A stretch of DNA of 64,000 nt from Hathewaya histolytica (GCF_901482605.1 NZ_LR590481.1:806001-870000); one strand, 5' to 3'. Counted from the stretch's first letter, positions 8,687 to 18,431 are shown. Numbers and translations: made by a program. Notes: generated from the sequence alone by a model not told the origin.

Positions 8687-9577
8687 ATGAAGAAAATTTC
8701 AAAGATAGTGTTAATATCAATATTTATTTTTATGGTTATAGGTGCAGTTGTATATGGTATATTAAATAAAAACATTTTATTAGTAAAAAATACTAGTATT
8801 ATAGATAAAAATAATGTAGAGGATCTAAATAATAATAAAAAAATAGATAAGAAGAATCTTCAAGATAAAAATAAAACAAAAATTCCTCCACAAGGAGACC
8901 ATAAAAATGATGCACCAAAAGAAAAAGATATTAATAAAGATGATTTAAAGAAAAATAATAATGAAAGTTTACCAAAAAAATCACAAAATAAAAAGTATAT
9001 AAAGGAAAACAGTGATTCCCTAAATTCTGAAAGAAAATATAATAAATCAAAAGAAGATATAAAAAAAGGGACTGAAGATCAAGTAAAAGATAAAAAGGAT
9101 AAAAACAATAAGAATAATATTAATCAAGATCCTAAGAGCAACGAAAATAATTCTACTTTAAGTAAAAGCGATATTTTAAGAAAATATAATGATGTTATAG
9201 ACTTTTGGTATTCCTACGTTGAGAATTTTGAAGGTGTAAAGATTAAAGATATTAGGAATATACTGTGCTATGAGACTCCTAAATTTAAAGAAAAAGATGA
9301 GATAAGGCAGGCTTTTAAAAAGTATTTCATAGATAGTGAAGCAAAGAGAATTTCTGATACTATAGCTATAGAGGAGAATAAAAAACTATATATAGTTGTG
9401 GGGAATGCTGGAAATATTATAAGACTTTATGAAGATAGTGTATCAGAATTTAAAGCTATTCAGCAAAGGAATGAAATAAAAGTATCTTTATTTTGTAAGA
9501 AAAAGATTTCAAATATCAGTTTTACTCTTAGATTACATAATGGGAACTGGGTGTTTACCAAATGTTGGTTATTGTAA
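8687..9577 (+). CDS. Membrane-anchored protein with long Lys/Asn-rich linker, function unknown
   Basis: A 296-residue protein I do not recognise. It has an N-terminal membrane helix (about residues 6-27), then a very polar, repetitive linker rich in Lys, Asn and Asp (about 38-160), then a folded C-terminal domain of about 135 residues beginning DILRKYNDVIDFWYSYV and ending NGNWVFTKCWLL. The architecture fits a wall-spanning stalk that displays an extracellular domain. The C-terminal part has a faint similarity in layout to IseA-type peptidoglycan hydrolase inhibitors, but I would not assign it. Two cysteines in the last domain could pair. TTAGGAG precedes the ATG, and the gene stands alone between two terminators. 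Confidence 0.7.
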   Translation: MKKISKIVLISIFIFMVIGAVVYGILNKNILLVKNTSIIDKNNVEDLNNNKKIDKKNLQDKNKTKIPPQGDHKNDAPKEKDINKDDLKKNNNESLPKKSQNKKYIKENSDSLNSERKYNKSKEDIKKGTEDQVKDKKDKNNKNNINQDPKSNENNSTLSKSDILRKYNDVIDFWYSYVENFEGVKIKDIRNILCYETPKFKEKDEIRQAFKKYFIDSEAKRISDTIAIEENKKLYIVVGNAGNIIRLYEDSVSEFKAIQQRNEIKVSLFCKKKISNISFTLRLHNGNWVFTKCWLL

Positions 9578-9600
9578 TTAGGAGTTTCATAATGCTTTAA

Positions 9601-9650
9601 TAAAAGAGTTAATAATAAAAATAAGTTGATTTTATTATTAACTCTTTTAC
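9601..9650. terminator. Bidirectional terminator
   Basis: A 19-bp near-perfect stem (9602-9620 with 9630-9648) has T-rich tails on both strands and sits between two convergent genes. Confidence 0.85.
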
Positions 9651-9661
9651 AATTTAGTAGA

Positions 9662-10426
9662 TTAATCTTCTATTTCTATAGTAACGGGGCAATGGTCAGA
9701 ACCCACAACTTCGTTTAAAATTCCTGCATCTGTTATTTTATATAGCAGGTTATTTGATACAAAGTGATAATCTATTCTCCAACCAGCATTTCTTTCTCTT
9801 GCCTTAAATCTATAACTCCACCAAGAATATTTAATTTCATCTTTATTAAAATACCTAAAAGTATCTGTATATCCATTAGATATAAACTTATCAATCCAAG
9901 CTCTTTCTATAGGTAAAAATCCAGAAGTTTTCTCATTAGCTTTGGCATTTTTTATGTCCATTTCAGTATGAGCTGTATTATAATCTCCACATATTATAAG
10001 TTTTTTACCATTCTTAACTTCTTCATTACAATAATCTAAAATAGCATCATAAAATCTCATCTTATAGTCTAATCTTTGTTCGTTCATTTGGCCATTAGGG
10101 AAGTATATATTTAAAAGGGAGAAGTCTTCAAATTCAGTAATAACTATTCTTCCCTCAGAGTCAAATTCTTCAATACCAATACCATATTTAACTGAGATAG
10201 GTTCTTTTTTTGTAAAGATTGCAACACCACTATAACCTTTCTTTTGTGCAAAAGAGAAATATGAATAGTATCCAGGTATATGCTTAAGGGAATCAGTTAA
10301 ATCTGCTTCTTGTAATTTTGTCTCTTGTATACATAGTATTTCAGGTTCATATTCAGAGAAGAAATCTAAAAAGTTTTTCTTCATTATGGATCTAAGTCCA
10401 TTTACGTTCCAAGAATATATTTTCAA
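9662..10426 (-). CDS. Exodeoxyribonuclease III (AP endonuclease)
   Basis: A 254-residue ExoIII/Xth-family enzyme that cuts abasic sites in base excision repair. Family motifs in order are SWNVNGLRS at the N-terminus, the metal ligand Glu in CIQETKLQ, GDYNTAHTEMD in the middle and GSDHCPV near the end. I place the start at a TTG at 10426 because GAGGAG then lies eight bases upstream and the protein begins KIYSWNVNGLRS like its relatives. An in-frame GTG at 10435 overlaps the Shine-Dalgarno. Bacillus homologues are called exoA. Confidence 0.92.
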   Translation of the reverse strand: MKIYSWNVNGLRSIMKKNFLDFFSEYEPEILCIQETKLQEADLTDSLKHIPGYYSYFSFAQKKGYSGVAIFTKKEPISVKYGIGIEEFDSEGRIVITEFEDFSLLNIYFPNGQMNEQRLDYKMRFYDAILDYCNEEVKNGKKLIICGDYNTAHTEMDIKNAKANEKTSGFLPIERAWIDKFISNGYTDTFRYFNKDEIKYSWWSYRFKARERNAGWRIDYHFVSNNLLYKITDAGILNEVVGSDHCPVTIEIED

Positions 10427-10601
10427 TTTATTCACTCCTCAATTAATAATAATTATTAATAAAAGATTAAACTATTTTAGTACAAATTTCAACTTTATAT
10501 ATAATATTATCATAAACTACAGAGTTATTTTCAGTTAAATTTAGAGTTTATCAATAATTTTTGATATAATAAAAATATATACATATTAAGGAGTGAAAAA
10601 A

Positions 10602-11207
10602 ATGAAGAAAAGAATTACCATACTTCTACTCTTATCATTAATGTTACTAACTTTTTCAGGATGTGGAGGTTCATCTTTAGATAAATTAAAAGAAAGTGCT
10701 AAACAATCTAAGCTTGAGGCTGACAAAAGTAGAGAATTTGCATATGAAAAGTTAAAAGAAGGACTTAAGAAGTATTTTGTTTTAAATGTTGAAAGAAGAA
10801 ATCTATCTATTAAATATAAAGATCCTAAGGGATTAGTAGATGAGAAAACTAACAAACCAATAACTAATATGTGGGATATAAGTGCGGAAGTAAATAATGA
10901 GTCTTTAGGTAATATTATATATATTGAATGTATGTATAATGCTGATATTGATGATATGACTATGATGTACTTAGAAGATAATCAAAGGAGAACTGAGAAA
11001 AGAATAGACCCAAAAGAGGGAAAAGTAATTAGTGATAAATTTATAAAAGAAAAATTACCTAAAGTAAAAGATGTAAGCTTTATCAATGTAACTCAAGATA
11101 AAGAAAAAAATATAACTAAATATGAGTATTCTACAGAAGGTGGAAAAAAGCTCTTTATAGGGATTAATAATAATACTGAAAAAATTACGTTTTTTGAACT
11201 AAAATAA
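10602..11207 (+). CDS. Putative lipoprotein, unknown function
   Basis: A 201-residue predicted lipoprotein. Residues 1-20 form a signal peptide ending in the lipobox TFSGC, so the mature protein would start at the Cys. The rest is a mixed alpha/beta domain without a motif I can name. Its C-terminal stretch (KYEYSTEGGKKLFIGINNNT) looks like a PepSY/YcdB-type strand-turn-strand, but that is weak. I choose the ATG at 10602, eight bases after AAGGAG. The GTG at 10593 lies within the Shine-Dalgarno. TATAAT at 10565-10570 is a likely -10 element. A terminator follows at 11237. Confidence 0.75.
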   Translation: MKKRITILLLLSLMLLTFSGCGGSSLDKLKESAKQSKLEADKSREFAYEKLKEGLKKYFVLNVERRNLSIKYKDPKGLVDEKTNKPITNMWDISAEVNNESLGNIIYIECMYNADIDDMTMMYLEDNQRRTEKRIDPKEGKVISDKFIKEKLPKVKDVSFINVTQDKEKNITKYEYSTEGGKKLFIGINNNTEKITFFELK

Positions 11208-11236
11208 AAAGTTATAGCTTAATTATATTAAAAATT

Positions 11237-11276
11237 ATTAAATCTTGCTTAATTTTAGGCAAGATTTAATTTTTTA
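11237..11276 (+). terminator. Intrinsic terminator
   Basis: A 12-bp stem ATTAAATCTTGC / GCAAGATTTAAT (11237-11270) followed by a T tract, downstream of the lipoprotein gene. Confidence 0.85.
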
Positions 11277-11351
11277 TAGGGGAATAAAATAGAACACTAA
11301 ATAATTAGGAGAATATAATACCTATAGAAACACTTTAAGGAAGGGATAAGT

Positions 11352-12632
11352 TTGGAAATTTATGTAGTCAAACCTGGAGATAACTTATTTCTAATTGCTA
11401 GAAAATATGGGCTTACAGAAGATGAGATTATATCTGCTAATAAACTTGATAACCCTGATAACCTAGTTATAGGACAAAGTATAGTTATTCCAAGGAGAGA
11501 AAGAACTTATAGGGTAAATCCTGGGGATACACTGTGGAGTATATCAAGAAGGTTTAGAGTTCCTGTAGAAAGTATATTAGAATTAAATGGATTAAGTAGT
11601 AGTGATTATATATATCCAGGACAAGTAATCAGAATACCTGTAAAAGAAAGGCCATATGGGTCTATAGAAGTCAATGCTTTTATTCAACCAAGTACTAAAG
11701 AAAGAGAAGAACAGGTTTTACAAGGTACTATAGAATACTTAACGTATATTTCTCCTTTTAGCTATCACGTTAACAAAGATGGAAGTTTAACACCTATTAG
11801 AGATGAAACAATAATTTCTATAGCTAGACAAAACGGAGTGGCACCTATGCTATCTGTGAGTAATATAGCTGGTGCCAATTTTAGTACAGAAGTTATTCAA
11901 CAAGTATTAAGTAGTGAAACTATACAAAATAATCTAATCAATAATATTTTATTTACTTTAAGAGAAAAAAATTACTATGGAGTTATTGTAGATTTTGAGA
12001 GAATTCCCCCAAACCAGAGAGAAGCTTATAATAACTTTTTAAGAAAACTAAAAGAAAAAATATGGCCACAATATAAAATAGCTGTAGCATTAGCGCCGAA
12101 GACCTATGATATAACAGAGGGAAGCTGGCATGGGGCTCATGATTATAAAACCATAGGTGATATTGCAGATTTTGTAATAATTATGACTTATGAATGGGGA
12201 TGGTCTGGTGGACCACCTATGGCTGTTGCCCCTGTTAATCAGGTAGAAGAGGTTATAAAATATGCGACTTCTGTTATAAGTCCTAAAAAAATAATGATGG
12301 GTATGCCTTTTTATGGATACGATTGGACTCTACCATATATGCCAGGAGGAGAATTTGCAGAAGCTATAGGAAATAGAGAGGCTGTAGATAGGGCTAGAAA
12401 GTATGGAGCGGAAATAAAATATGATACTAAAAGTCAATCACCATATTACAATTATGTAGATGAAAATGGAAGACTTCATGTGGTTTGGTTTGAAGATTCA
12501 AGGAGTATAGCAGAAAAGTTAAAACTAGTTTATAGATATGGGTTAAGAGGCGTTAGTTATTGGGCGCTAGGTAAAAAGTTTCCTGAAAACTGGGAAGTTT
12601 TAGATAGACTATTTAAAATAGTGAGGAAATAA
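11352..12632 (+). CDS. sleL: LysM-GH18 spore cortex/peptidoglycan glycosidase (SleL/YaaH type)
   Basis: A 426-residue enzyme with two N-terminal LysM peptidoglycan-binding repeats (about residues 2-47 and 52-97, each ending GQ-x-I-x-IP) and a C-terminal glycosyl hydrolase 18 barrel (about 105-426). The catalytic strand reads YYGVIVDFERIP with the acid Glu in DFE. This is the architecture of SleL/YaaH, an N-acetylglucosaminidase that digests cortex fragments in germinating spores and is located in the spore. It has no signal peptide, as expected for a spore protein made in the mother cell or forespore. The start is TTG with AAGGAAGGG upstream. The symbol is by homology of architecture. Confidence 0.85.
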   Translation: MEIYVVKPGDNLFLIARKYGLTEDEIISANKLDNPDNLVIGQSIVIPRRERTYRVNPGDTLWSISRRFRVPVESILELNGLSSSDYIYPGQVIRIPVKERPYGSIEVNAFIQPSTKEREEQVLQGTIEYLTYISPFSYHVNKDGSLTPIRDETIISIARQNGVAPMLSVSNIAGANFSTEVIQQVLSSETIQNNLINNILFTLREKNYYGVIVDFERIPPNQREAYNNFLRKLKEKIWPQYKIAVALAPKTYDITEGSWHGAHDYKTIGDIADFVIIMTYEWGWSGGPPMAVAPVNQVEEVIKYATSVISPKKIMMGMPFYGYDWTLPYMPGGEFAEAIGNREAVDRARKYGAEIKYDTKSQSPYYNYVDENGRLHVVWFEDSRSIAEKLKLVYRYGLRGVSYWALGKKFPENWEVLDRLFKIVRK

Positions 12633-12648
12633 TATAAAAATAAAACAA

Positions 12649-12709
12649 ACCCTGTGTAAGTAGAATAGTTACAAGAAATACTGTAAAATCTACTTTACAG
12701 GGTGTTTTT
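12649..12709 (+). terminator. Intrinsic terminator
   Basis: ACCCTGT-GTAAGTAGA (from 12649) pairs with TCTACTTTACAGGGT (to 12703) with a long loop, followed by GTTTTT. Confidence 0.7.
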
Positions 12710-12831
12710 AAGTTATATAAGAAACAAAATATAGAATGTTTAGTGCTATTTAATATGAATTTTAAATTTGTTTTCGTGTAATAAATTTTATATTGTAGTT
12801 AAATAGAATTATGTTATTTTGAGGTGAAATA

Positions 12832-13605
12832 ATGGAAAATAAATTTACTATAATAACAGGTGCGACTTCAGGAATTGGCTATGAATTTGCAAAAATATTT
12901 GCATTAAATAATCATAATTTAATCCTTCATGGAAGAAATGAAAAACAACTAAAAAAATTAAAGGAAGAATTAGAGTTACATAATATAAAAGTTATAACCT
13001 ATAAGGCTGATTTCACAGTAAAGGAGGATGTTGAGAACTTTGCAAAATATATAATTAGAGAAAAAATAAATGTAGAGTATCTAGTAAATAATGCTGGTGT
13101 AGGCAGTTTTGGAGAATTTCATAATATATCTAGTGAAAGGGACCTAGCCATAATAGATGTGAATATTATGGCGTTAACATATTTAACAAAATTACTTCTC
13201 CCCTTGATGATAGAAAGAAGATACGGCGGAATACTAAATATATCTTCTACAGCGGCATTTTCTCCAGGACCATACATGAATGTATATTATGCATCAAAAA
13301 GCTATGTTTTATCCTTCAGCAAGGCTTTAAGTGAAGAACTAAGAGGTACAGGTATATATGTATCTATATTATGTCCTGGGGCTACAGATACCAATTTTCA
13401 AAAAAGAGCTAAGGTAGAAAGGGGAGAGAAATTAGGAAATAAATTAATGAGTAAGGAAAAAGTAGCACAGTATGGATACAGAGGTTTTATGAATAAAAGG
13501 AAGGTTATAGTGCCAGGAATAAATAACAAACTACTAGTTATAATGTCTAAGATAATACCTGATGCAATACTTGTTAAGGTTATAAGGAGAGTAAACAAAA
13601 GTTAA
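12832..13605 (+). CDS. Short-chain dehydrogenase/reductase
   Basis: A 257-residue classical SDR of the DltE/YqjQ-like group (COG0300). The cofactor motif is TGATSGIG near the N-terminus, NNAG follows around residue 87, the catalytic Ser is in NISSTA and the active-site pair is YYASK. GRN after the second strand suggests NADP use. The C-terminal hydrophobic and basic tail is typical of membrane-near SDRs of this group. The substrate is unknown. It stands alone with GAGGTGAAATA before the ATG. Confidence 0.85.
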   Translation: MENKFTIITGATSGIGYEFAKIFALNNHNLILHGRNEKQLKKLKEELELHNIKVITYKADFTVKEDVENFAKYIIREKINVEYLVNNAGVGSFGEFHNISSERDLAIIDVNIMALTYLTKLLLPLMIERRYGGILNISSTAAFSPGPYMNVYYASKSYVLSFSKALSEELRGTGIYVSILCPGATDTNFQKRAKVERGEKLGNKLMSKEKVAQYGYRGFMNKRKVIVPGINNKLLVIMSKIIPDAILVKVIRRVNKS

Positions 13606-13700
13606 ATAATAGGAAGTACTTTCGAAATTACCTCTTCATATTTTCTTTTAAAATGTGATAAAATAATCTAGTCGACAATTTTGGAGGGTGGTAATTAAAA

Positions 13701-14651
13701 ATGAACAAAAGTGAACCATATGTATTAGTATTAGGAGCTTCTGTAGTTGATATGTTTGGATTTTGTATTGAGAAATATAGCAAATGTAATTCCACACCAG
13801 GAGAAGTAAAGATGTCTTTTGGAGGTGTTTCTAGAAATATTGCAGAGAATATGGCAAGAGTAGGTGTTAAAACTAAATTTATATCCATATTAGGTGATGA
13901 TGAAAAGGGAAATAGTATTATTCAACATTCGAGATATATGGGATATAATATGAGCGATTCCTTAATATTAAAAGGTGAATCAACACCAACATATATGGCA
14001 ATTTTAGATGAAAAAGGTGAAATGATGTCTGCTGTTGCAGATATGAAGAGTATAACTAGGATTACACCTGAATTTATAGATTCCAAAGCAGAGATTATAG
14101 AGAATGCAGAGTATACATTTTTGGATACGGATAATCCTATAATATTAGAATATATACTTAAAAAGTTTCAAGGGAAAACAAGATTTGTCTTAGACCCAGT
14201 ATCAGCTTGTAAAGCAGAAAAGGTAAAAGGTTTGGTTAAATATTTCCACACTGTAAAACCTAATAGATATGAAACAGAGGTTTTAACAGGAATAAAAATA
14301 AATAATACTGAAGATCTACAAAAAGCAACAGAATATTTTCATAAGCTAGGCGTTGAAAAGGTCTTTATAAGTTTAGATGAAGATGGAATCTTTTTCTCCG
14401 ATGGAAAGAAAAAAGGTAAATTTAAAACAGAGGACGTAGAAGTAAAGAATGTTACAGGAGCTGGAGATGCTTTTGTTGCAGGGCTCGGATATGGATATAT
14501 GAACGATTTATCTATAGAAGATACGGTTACATATGCCATAGCTATGGCGACTATAACTATATTGCATGAAGATACTATTCATCCAAGTATGAATGATAAA
14601 CTTGTAAAGAAATACATAAGCAGCATAAAATGGAATAAATCAATTTTATAA
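13701..14651 (+). CDS. PfkB-family carbohydrate kinase, pseudouridine-kinase-like
   Basis: A 316-residue ribokinase-fold sugar kinase. The N-terminal glycine segment is SFGGVSRNIAENMARVGV and the catalytic/anion-hole motif is NVTGAGDAFVAGLGYG. The sequence VLGASVVDMFG and the region TVKPNRYETEVLTG are closest to PsuK, the kinase that phosphorylates pseudouridine. PsuG, the usual partner glycosidase, is not beside it, so the substrate is only inferred. GGAGGGTGG lies ten bases before the ATG. Confidence 0.82.
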   Translation: MNKSEPYVLVLGASVVDMFGFCIEKYSKCNSTPGEVKMSFGGVSRNIAENMARVGVKTKFISILGDDEKGNSIIQHSRYMGYNMSDSLILKGESTPTYMAILDEKGEMMSAVADMKSITRITPEFIDSKAEIIENAEYTFLDTDNPIILEYILKKFQGKTRFVLDPVSACKAEKVKGLVKYFHTVKPNRYETEVLTGIKINNTEDLQKATEYFHKLGVEKVFISLDEDGIFFSDGKKKGKFKTEDVEVKNVTGAGDAFVAGLGYGYMNDLSIEDTVTYAIAMATITILHEDTIHPSMNDKLVKKYISSIKWNKSIL

Positions 14652-14712
14652 TAATTAAACAAATAGTACATAAATATGATATAATCATTTAGGATGAAAG
14701 GGAGGTGTTAAG

Positions 14713-15585
14713 ATGAGTGGTATAGCAGGAGAAGGATGTGAAATTTTAGTTCCTTTTAATGAAAGAAAACCCTTAAAGGAAATAGAAAGAAGCATAATTA
14801 CGAAGTACAGAAAGCATATATGGACTAAATTTATAAGAGCTATAAAGGATTACAAACTTGTACAAGAAGGGGATAAAATTCTAGTAGCTATATCTGGTGG
14901 AAAAGATAGCTTACTTCTTGCAAAGCTTTTTCAAGAGTTAAAGCGTCATGGTCAGATGAGCTTTGAATTAGAGTTTGTTTGTATGGACCCAGGATATCAT
15001 CCGGATGTTAAAAAGTTATTAATAGAAAACTGTGAGTATTTAAATATACCTTTAAAGGTTTTTAATTCAGATATATTTCAAGTGGTTGATAACATAGCTA
15101 AGGATTACCCTTGCTATATGTGTGCTAGAATGAGAAGAGGAGCTCTTTACTCTAAGGCTGAAGAACTAGGATGTAATAAGGTAGCTTTAGGGCATCATTT
15201 TAATGACGCTATAGAAACTACACTTTTAAATGTTTTATATTCAGGTAATTTTAAAACAATGCTTCCTAGGTTAAAGTCTTCTAATTTTAAGGGAATAGAA
15301 CTTATTCGTCCAATGTATTACATAGAAGAGGCATTTATAAAAAAGTTTACTCAAAAGAGTGGTATATTCCCTCTTAACTGTGCTTGTATGGTTGCAGCTA
15401 AAAAGATAGGGAATAAACGCTATGAAATTAAGGATTTAATTGAAAATCTTAAGAAGAATTTTGCCGATGTAGATAAATCTATATTTAGAGCTGCTGAAAA
15501 TGTTAATATGGACTCTATAATAGGATGGCAAAAAGATGGGAAACAACATTCGTTTTTAGAAAATTTTGATGAAGATGAATTCTAA
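14713..15585 (+). CDS. TtcA-like tRNA 2-thiocytidine synthase / PP-loop ATPase
   Basis: A 290-residue PP-loop adenylating enzyme. The ATP pyrophosphatase loop is ISGGKDSLLLA, followed by the CxxC pair in YPCYMCARMRRG and two further cysteines in LNCACMVAAKK. Three cysteines bind a [4Fe-4S] cluster in TtcA, which thiolates C32 of some tRNAs. Clostridial homologues are often annotated TtcA, although the branch may act on another tRNA position. GGGAGGTG precedes the ATG, and the 61-base gap to the kinase gene contains TATAAT near 14680. Confidence 0.8.
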   Translation: MSGIAGEGCEILVPFNERKPLKEIERSIITKYRKHIWTKFIRAIKDYKLVQEGDKILVAISGGKDSLLLAKLFQELKRHGQMSFELEFVCMDPGYHPDVKKLLIENCEYLNIPLKVFNSDIFQVVDNIAKDYPCYMCARMRRGALYSKAEELGCNKVALGHHFNDAIETTLLNVLYSGNFKTMLPRLKSSNFKGIELIRPMYYIEEAFIKKFTQKSGIFPLNCACMVAAKKIGNKRYEIKDLIENLKKNFADVDKSIFRAAENVNMDSIIGWQKDGKQHSFLENFDEDEF

Positions 15586-15609
15586 TATATAATTTTTAAG
15601 TAAAAGAAA

Positions 15610-15707
15610 ACAGTACTTATTTTATATACTTTTTAAATAATTAAAAATGATTTAAGGGTTATTTTTAATTATAATTTTTAAGTATAAAACTAAGTACTGT
15701 ATTTTTA
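15610..15707. terminator. Long imperfect palindrome acting as bidirectional terminator
   Basis: ACAGTACTTA (15610-15619) pairs with TAAGTACTGT (15691-15700), and pairing continues inward almost to a short central loop near 15650-15660, giving arms of about 40 bases with a few gaps. TTTTT follows on the + strand. It lies between convergent genes. Confidence 0.7.
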
Positions 15708-15730
15708 TTTTAAAGTTCATATTGTTCTAA

Positions 15731-16927
15731 CTATTTCATATGAATTAGATGGAAGTAGATATCCTTATCACCCCAACCTAAATCAAAAGGTACATGATAT
15801 CTATCTACAGTATGAGAATTAATCATTGGGTATCCATGCGAATCAAAATTTGTTATTATGGCATTGTGATCTATATCATTTTTTTTAGCATATGCAATTA
15901 TATCGCCTAACTCTAATTTTTCAAAATAAGGGTTAGTATTATTCTCAGATATTTTTATTAAATCATTAAATGATCCTTTTTTAACTAAACGTCCTTTTCC
16001 ACTATATAATAAGTGATTTTTAAAAGCATCTGCATTAACCCAAGCAGCACTGCCTTCAGTACCACTATTAGGTACATTTATAGAATGCCATCCAGAACCA
16101 TGTCTTAGACCACCACCATCGGAGTCACCTAAACATTGAGATATATAATTAGTACAATTTCCACCAATTCCGGTGAAGTTTTTATATTTTTTATTATATT
16201 TTGGGGTTTTGTTGCCTGTTGCCCAAGTAACACCGCAATATCTATCAGCATATTCAACAGCTTTCAACCTGTTATAGCTACCTTTTTTCACTTCTTTATA
16301 TTCTAGTATATCTTTTTTAGGGAGTTTAGTGAAGTCATATTTTTGAGGTTTTGGTTTAGGGAGGGTGTTTTCTTTTAAGTCTATATTGTAGGCTTTTAGG
16401 CCATCTTCAAAACAATCTAAGTAATAGTCATTACATATTTTAAAAGATTTATTGATCTTTTTCAGTCTTAGATTATGAAAAAGGGCGACTCCAAACTGGT
16501 TTTCCTTAGGATTTTCTTCACCCTCATACACGTATTTAAAAATATATTCTTCATCTACCCTTATGTTTGCTATATGACCTTTATCAGTTATTTTTTTAAT
16601 AGATGGTTTAGATGAAATTTCTGTAAACCTAATTCCTCTTTCAGATGCCCAATCTCTTAAGTACCTAAATCTACGTATTTCATGATCAAGAGAGTATTTA
16701 CCATGATTTTGAGTAGTATCATAAAATTCTTTTATGGGCTTTAAATCACCAGAGAAGAATGTTTGATTTTTCGTATAAAAAAAAGAATGAATATAATCAT
16801 TGTAATCTTCTTTAGTATATGAAGATTTACTATGTTCATTATTAGCATAAACTAATGGAATGTTATTAGCTAATAAAGAAAGACACATAAGACAAAGAAT
16901 AAAATTTTTAATTATAGCCTTCCTCAT
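15731..16927 (-). CDS. Secreted amidase-domain (Amidase_6-type) protein
   Basis: A 398-residue exported protein. Residues 1-28 are a signal peptide ending VYA. The middle part (about 40-190) is an unassigned region of NTF2-like size. The C-terminal ~170 residues form a putative cysteine amidase/peptidase domain beginning YNRLKAVEYADRYC, with candidate nucleophile C258 in GGNCTNYISQC and candidate His in DHNAIITNF. This domain is common in Clostridial and Bacillus secreted proteins of unknown substrate. The chemistry is inferred from the NlpC/CHAP-like Cys-His layout. AAGGAG lies upstream of the ATG. Confidence 0.8.
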   Translation of the reverse strand: MRKAIIKNFILCLMCLSLLANNIPLVYANNEHSKSSYTKEDYNDYIHSFFYTKNQTFFSGDLKPIKEFYDTTQNHGKYSLDHEIRRFRYLRDWASERGIRFTEISSKPSIKKITDKGHIANIRVDEEYIFKYVYEGEENPKENQFGVALFHNLRLKKINKSFKICNDYYLDCFEDGLKAYNIDLKENTLPKPKPQKYDFTKLPKKDILEYKEVKKGSYNRLKAVEYADRYCGVTWATGNKTPKYNKKYKNFTGIGGNCTNYISQCLGDSDGGGLRHGSGWHSINVPNSGTEGSAAWVNADAFKNHLLYSGKGRLVKKGSFNDLIKISENNTNPYFEKLELGDIIAYAKKNDIDHNAIITNFDSHGYPMINSHTVDRYHVPFDLGWGDKDIYFHLIHMK

Positions 16928-17106
16928 ATTGAGTACACTCCTTAAAAATATTTTCGTAAATAGTATTAGCTTATTGGCGAAAAATATAATAGGATTAATT
17001 GACCAGTATTTTAAGTAGAAACTTATTATATTTCATAAAAACAGAAGTTGTTATATAATTATAATATAGTTAGATTTTAATAAATTTCGTTTTATGGAGG
17101 CAAATC

Positions 17107-18369
17107 ATGAAAATGAACACAAAAAAAATACAACTGGTAAATATGCCTGTTATAATTCTCATATTACTTATACCTTTAATTACAGCAGGATATTTTTATA
17201 TAGAAAGTGTAAAAGAAAAAGAATTAGAAGATGTATATACTTTAATTATTGATAATAAATTGGATAAATCAGAAGAGGTGCTTACAAAAATTTTAAATAA
17301 TAAGAAGGGTTATCTAGCATATTCGTATAGGGCTTATGTTAGAACACTTTTGAGTAATGATAAGGGTGCAAAGGATGATATAAAAAATGCTATAAGTTTA
17401 AATAAAGACAGTGAGTTATCTTATTCAGTTAAAGGACTTATAGATCTAAAAGAAAAGAATTTAAAAGATGCTAAGATTTCTATTGACAAAGGAAAAGAAC
17501 TTATTCCTAAAAATGAAATTGATTATGTAATATTAGGTAATATATATTTAAATAGTAATAATAAAAATAAGGCTAAGGAATATTTCAACAAAGCTATAAA
17601 TAAAAATCCAAATTATTCTATGGCTTACTGTGGTAGAGGTGATTTACATGCCATAAATAAGGAATATAACGAAGCTTTAGGAGACTATAGAAAGGCTATA
17701 GCTATTGACAAAAATAATTTTCAAGCTATAAAAGGTGAGATAAATCTTTTAAAGGAAAAGGGAGAATATAATGAGGGAATAAAATTAGGAGAAAACGAAC
17801 TCATGAATAGTTCTAAGATAAACGAAGATATATTAGGAACTACTATAAGCTGTTATGATCTAAAAAAAGATTATAAGGGAATGATTAATTTAGGAGAAAG
17901 GGTTATAAAAAAGGAGCCTAATTCAAATATTGGATATCTTTACAAAGCTTGGGGATACTATAATTTAAAGGATTATAATAACTCCATAAATTATTTTACA
18001 AAATCTATAGAGAAAGATAAGGATGACAGTTCTTCATATAATATTAGAGCGTGGAGTTACAATGCTACTAGAAAGTACAAAGAGGCACTAAAGGATTTTA
18101 ATAAGGCTTTAGAATTAAATCCTAGTTATTTTGATGCGTATAGGGGACTTGCTTGGACTTATAATAATTTAGGTAATCAGGATAAATCTCTTGAAATCTG
18201 TAATAAAGCTTTAAATATTAACAGTGAGAATGCTAATTTGTACGCTTGTATGGGGTGGAATTATTTAGAAAACAACAATAAGAATAAGGCTAGAGAATAT
18301 TTTAATAAAGCCATTAACTTAAATACTAAGGATTCCGATGCTATAAATGGACTTAAAGCTTTAGAATAA
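17107..18369 (+). CDS. Membrane-anchored TPR-repeat protein
   Basis: A 420-residue protein with an N-terminal membrane helix (about residues 12-30) and roughly ten tandem TPR units filling the rest, for example AKEYFNKAINKNPNYSMAYCGRG and ALKDFNKALELNPSYFDAYRG segments. TPR domains bind other proteins, so this is probably a scaffold on the membrane with its repeats in the cytoplasm or outside. The sequence does not say which. GGAGG precedes the ATG. It converges on another TPR gene across a shared terminator. Confidence 0.85.
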   Translation: MKMNTKKIQLVNMPVIILILLIPLITAGYFYIESVKEKELEDVYTLIIDNKLDKSEEVLTKILNNKKGYLAYSYRAYVRTLLSNDKGAKDDIKNAISLNKDSELSYSVKGLIDLKEKNLKDAKISIDKGKELIPKNEIDYVILGNIYLNSNNKNKAKEYFNKAINKNPNYSMAYCGRGDLHAINKEYNEALGDYRKAIAIDKNNFQAIKGEINLLKEKGEYNEGIKLGENELMNSSKINEDILGTTISCYDLKKDYKGMINLGERVIKKEPNSNIGYLYKAWGYYNLKDYNNSINYFTKSIEKDKDDSSSYNIRAWSYNATRKYKEALKDFNKALELNPSYFDAYRGLAWTYNNLGNQDKSLEICNKALNINSENANLYACMGWNYLENNNKNKAREYFNKAINLNTKDSDAINGLKALE

Positions 18370-18390
18370 TTAATTAAAACAATATAAATG

Positions 18391-18431
18391 AATAAGATAA
18401 AGACTATATTATATATAGCCTTTATCTTATT
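18391..18431. terminator. Bidirectional terminator
   Basis: AATAAGATAAAG (18391-18402) pairs perfectly with CTTTATCTTATT (18420-18431), and the inner CTATAT/ATATAG extends the stem. It overlaps the last codons of the minus-strand TPR gene. Confidence 0.75.
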
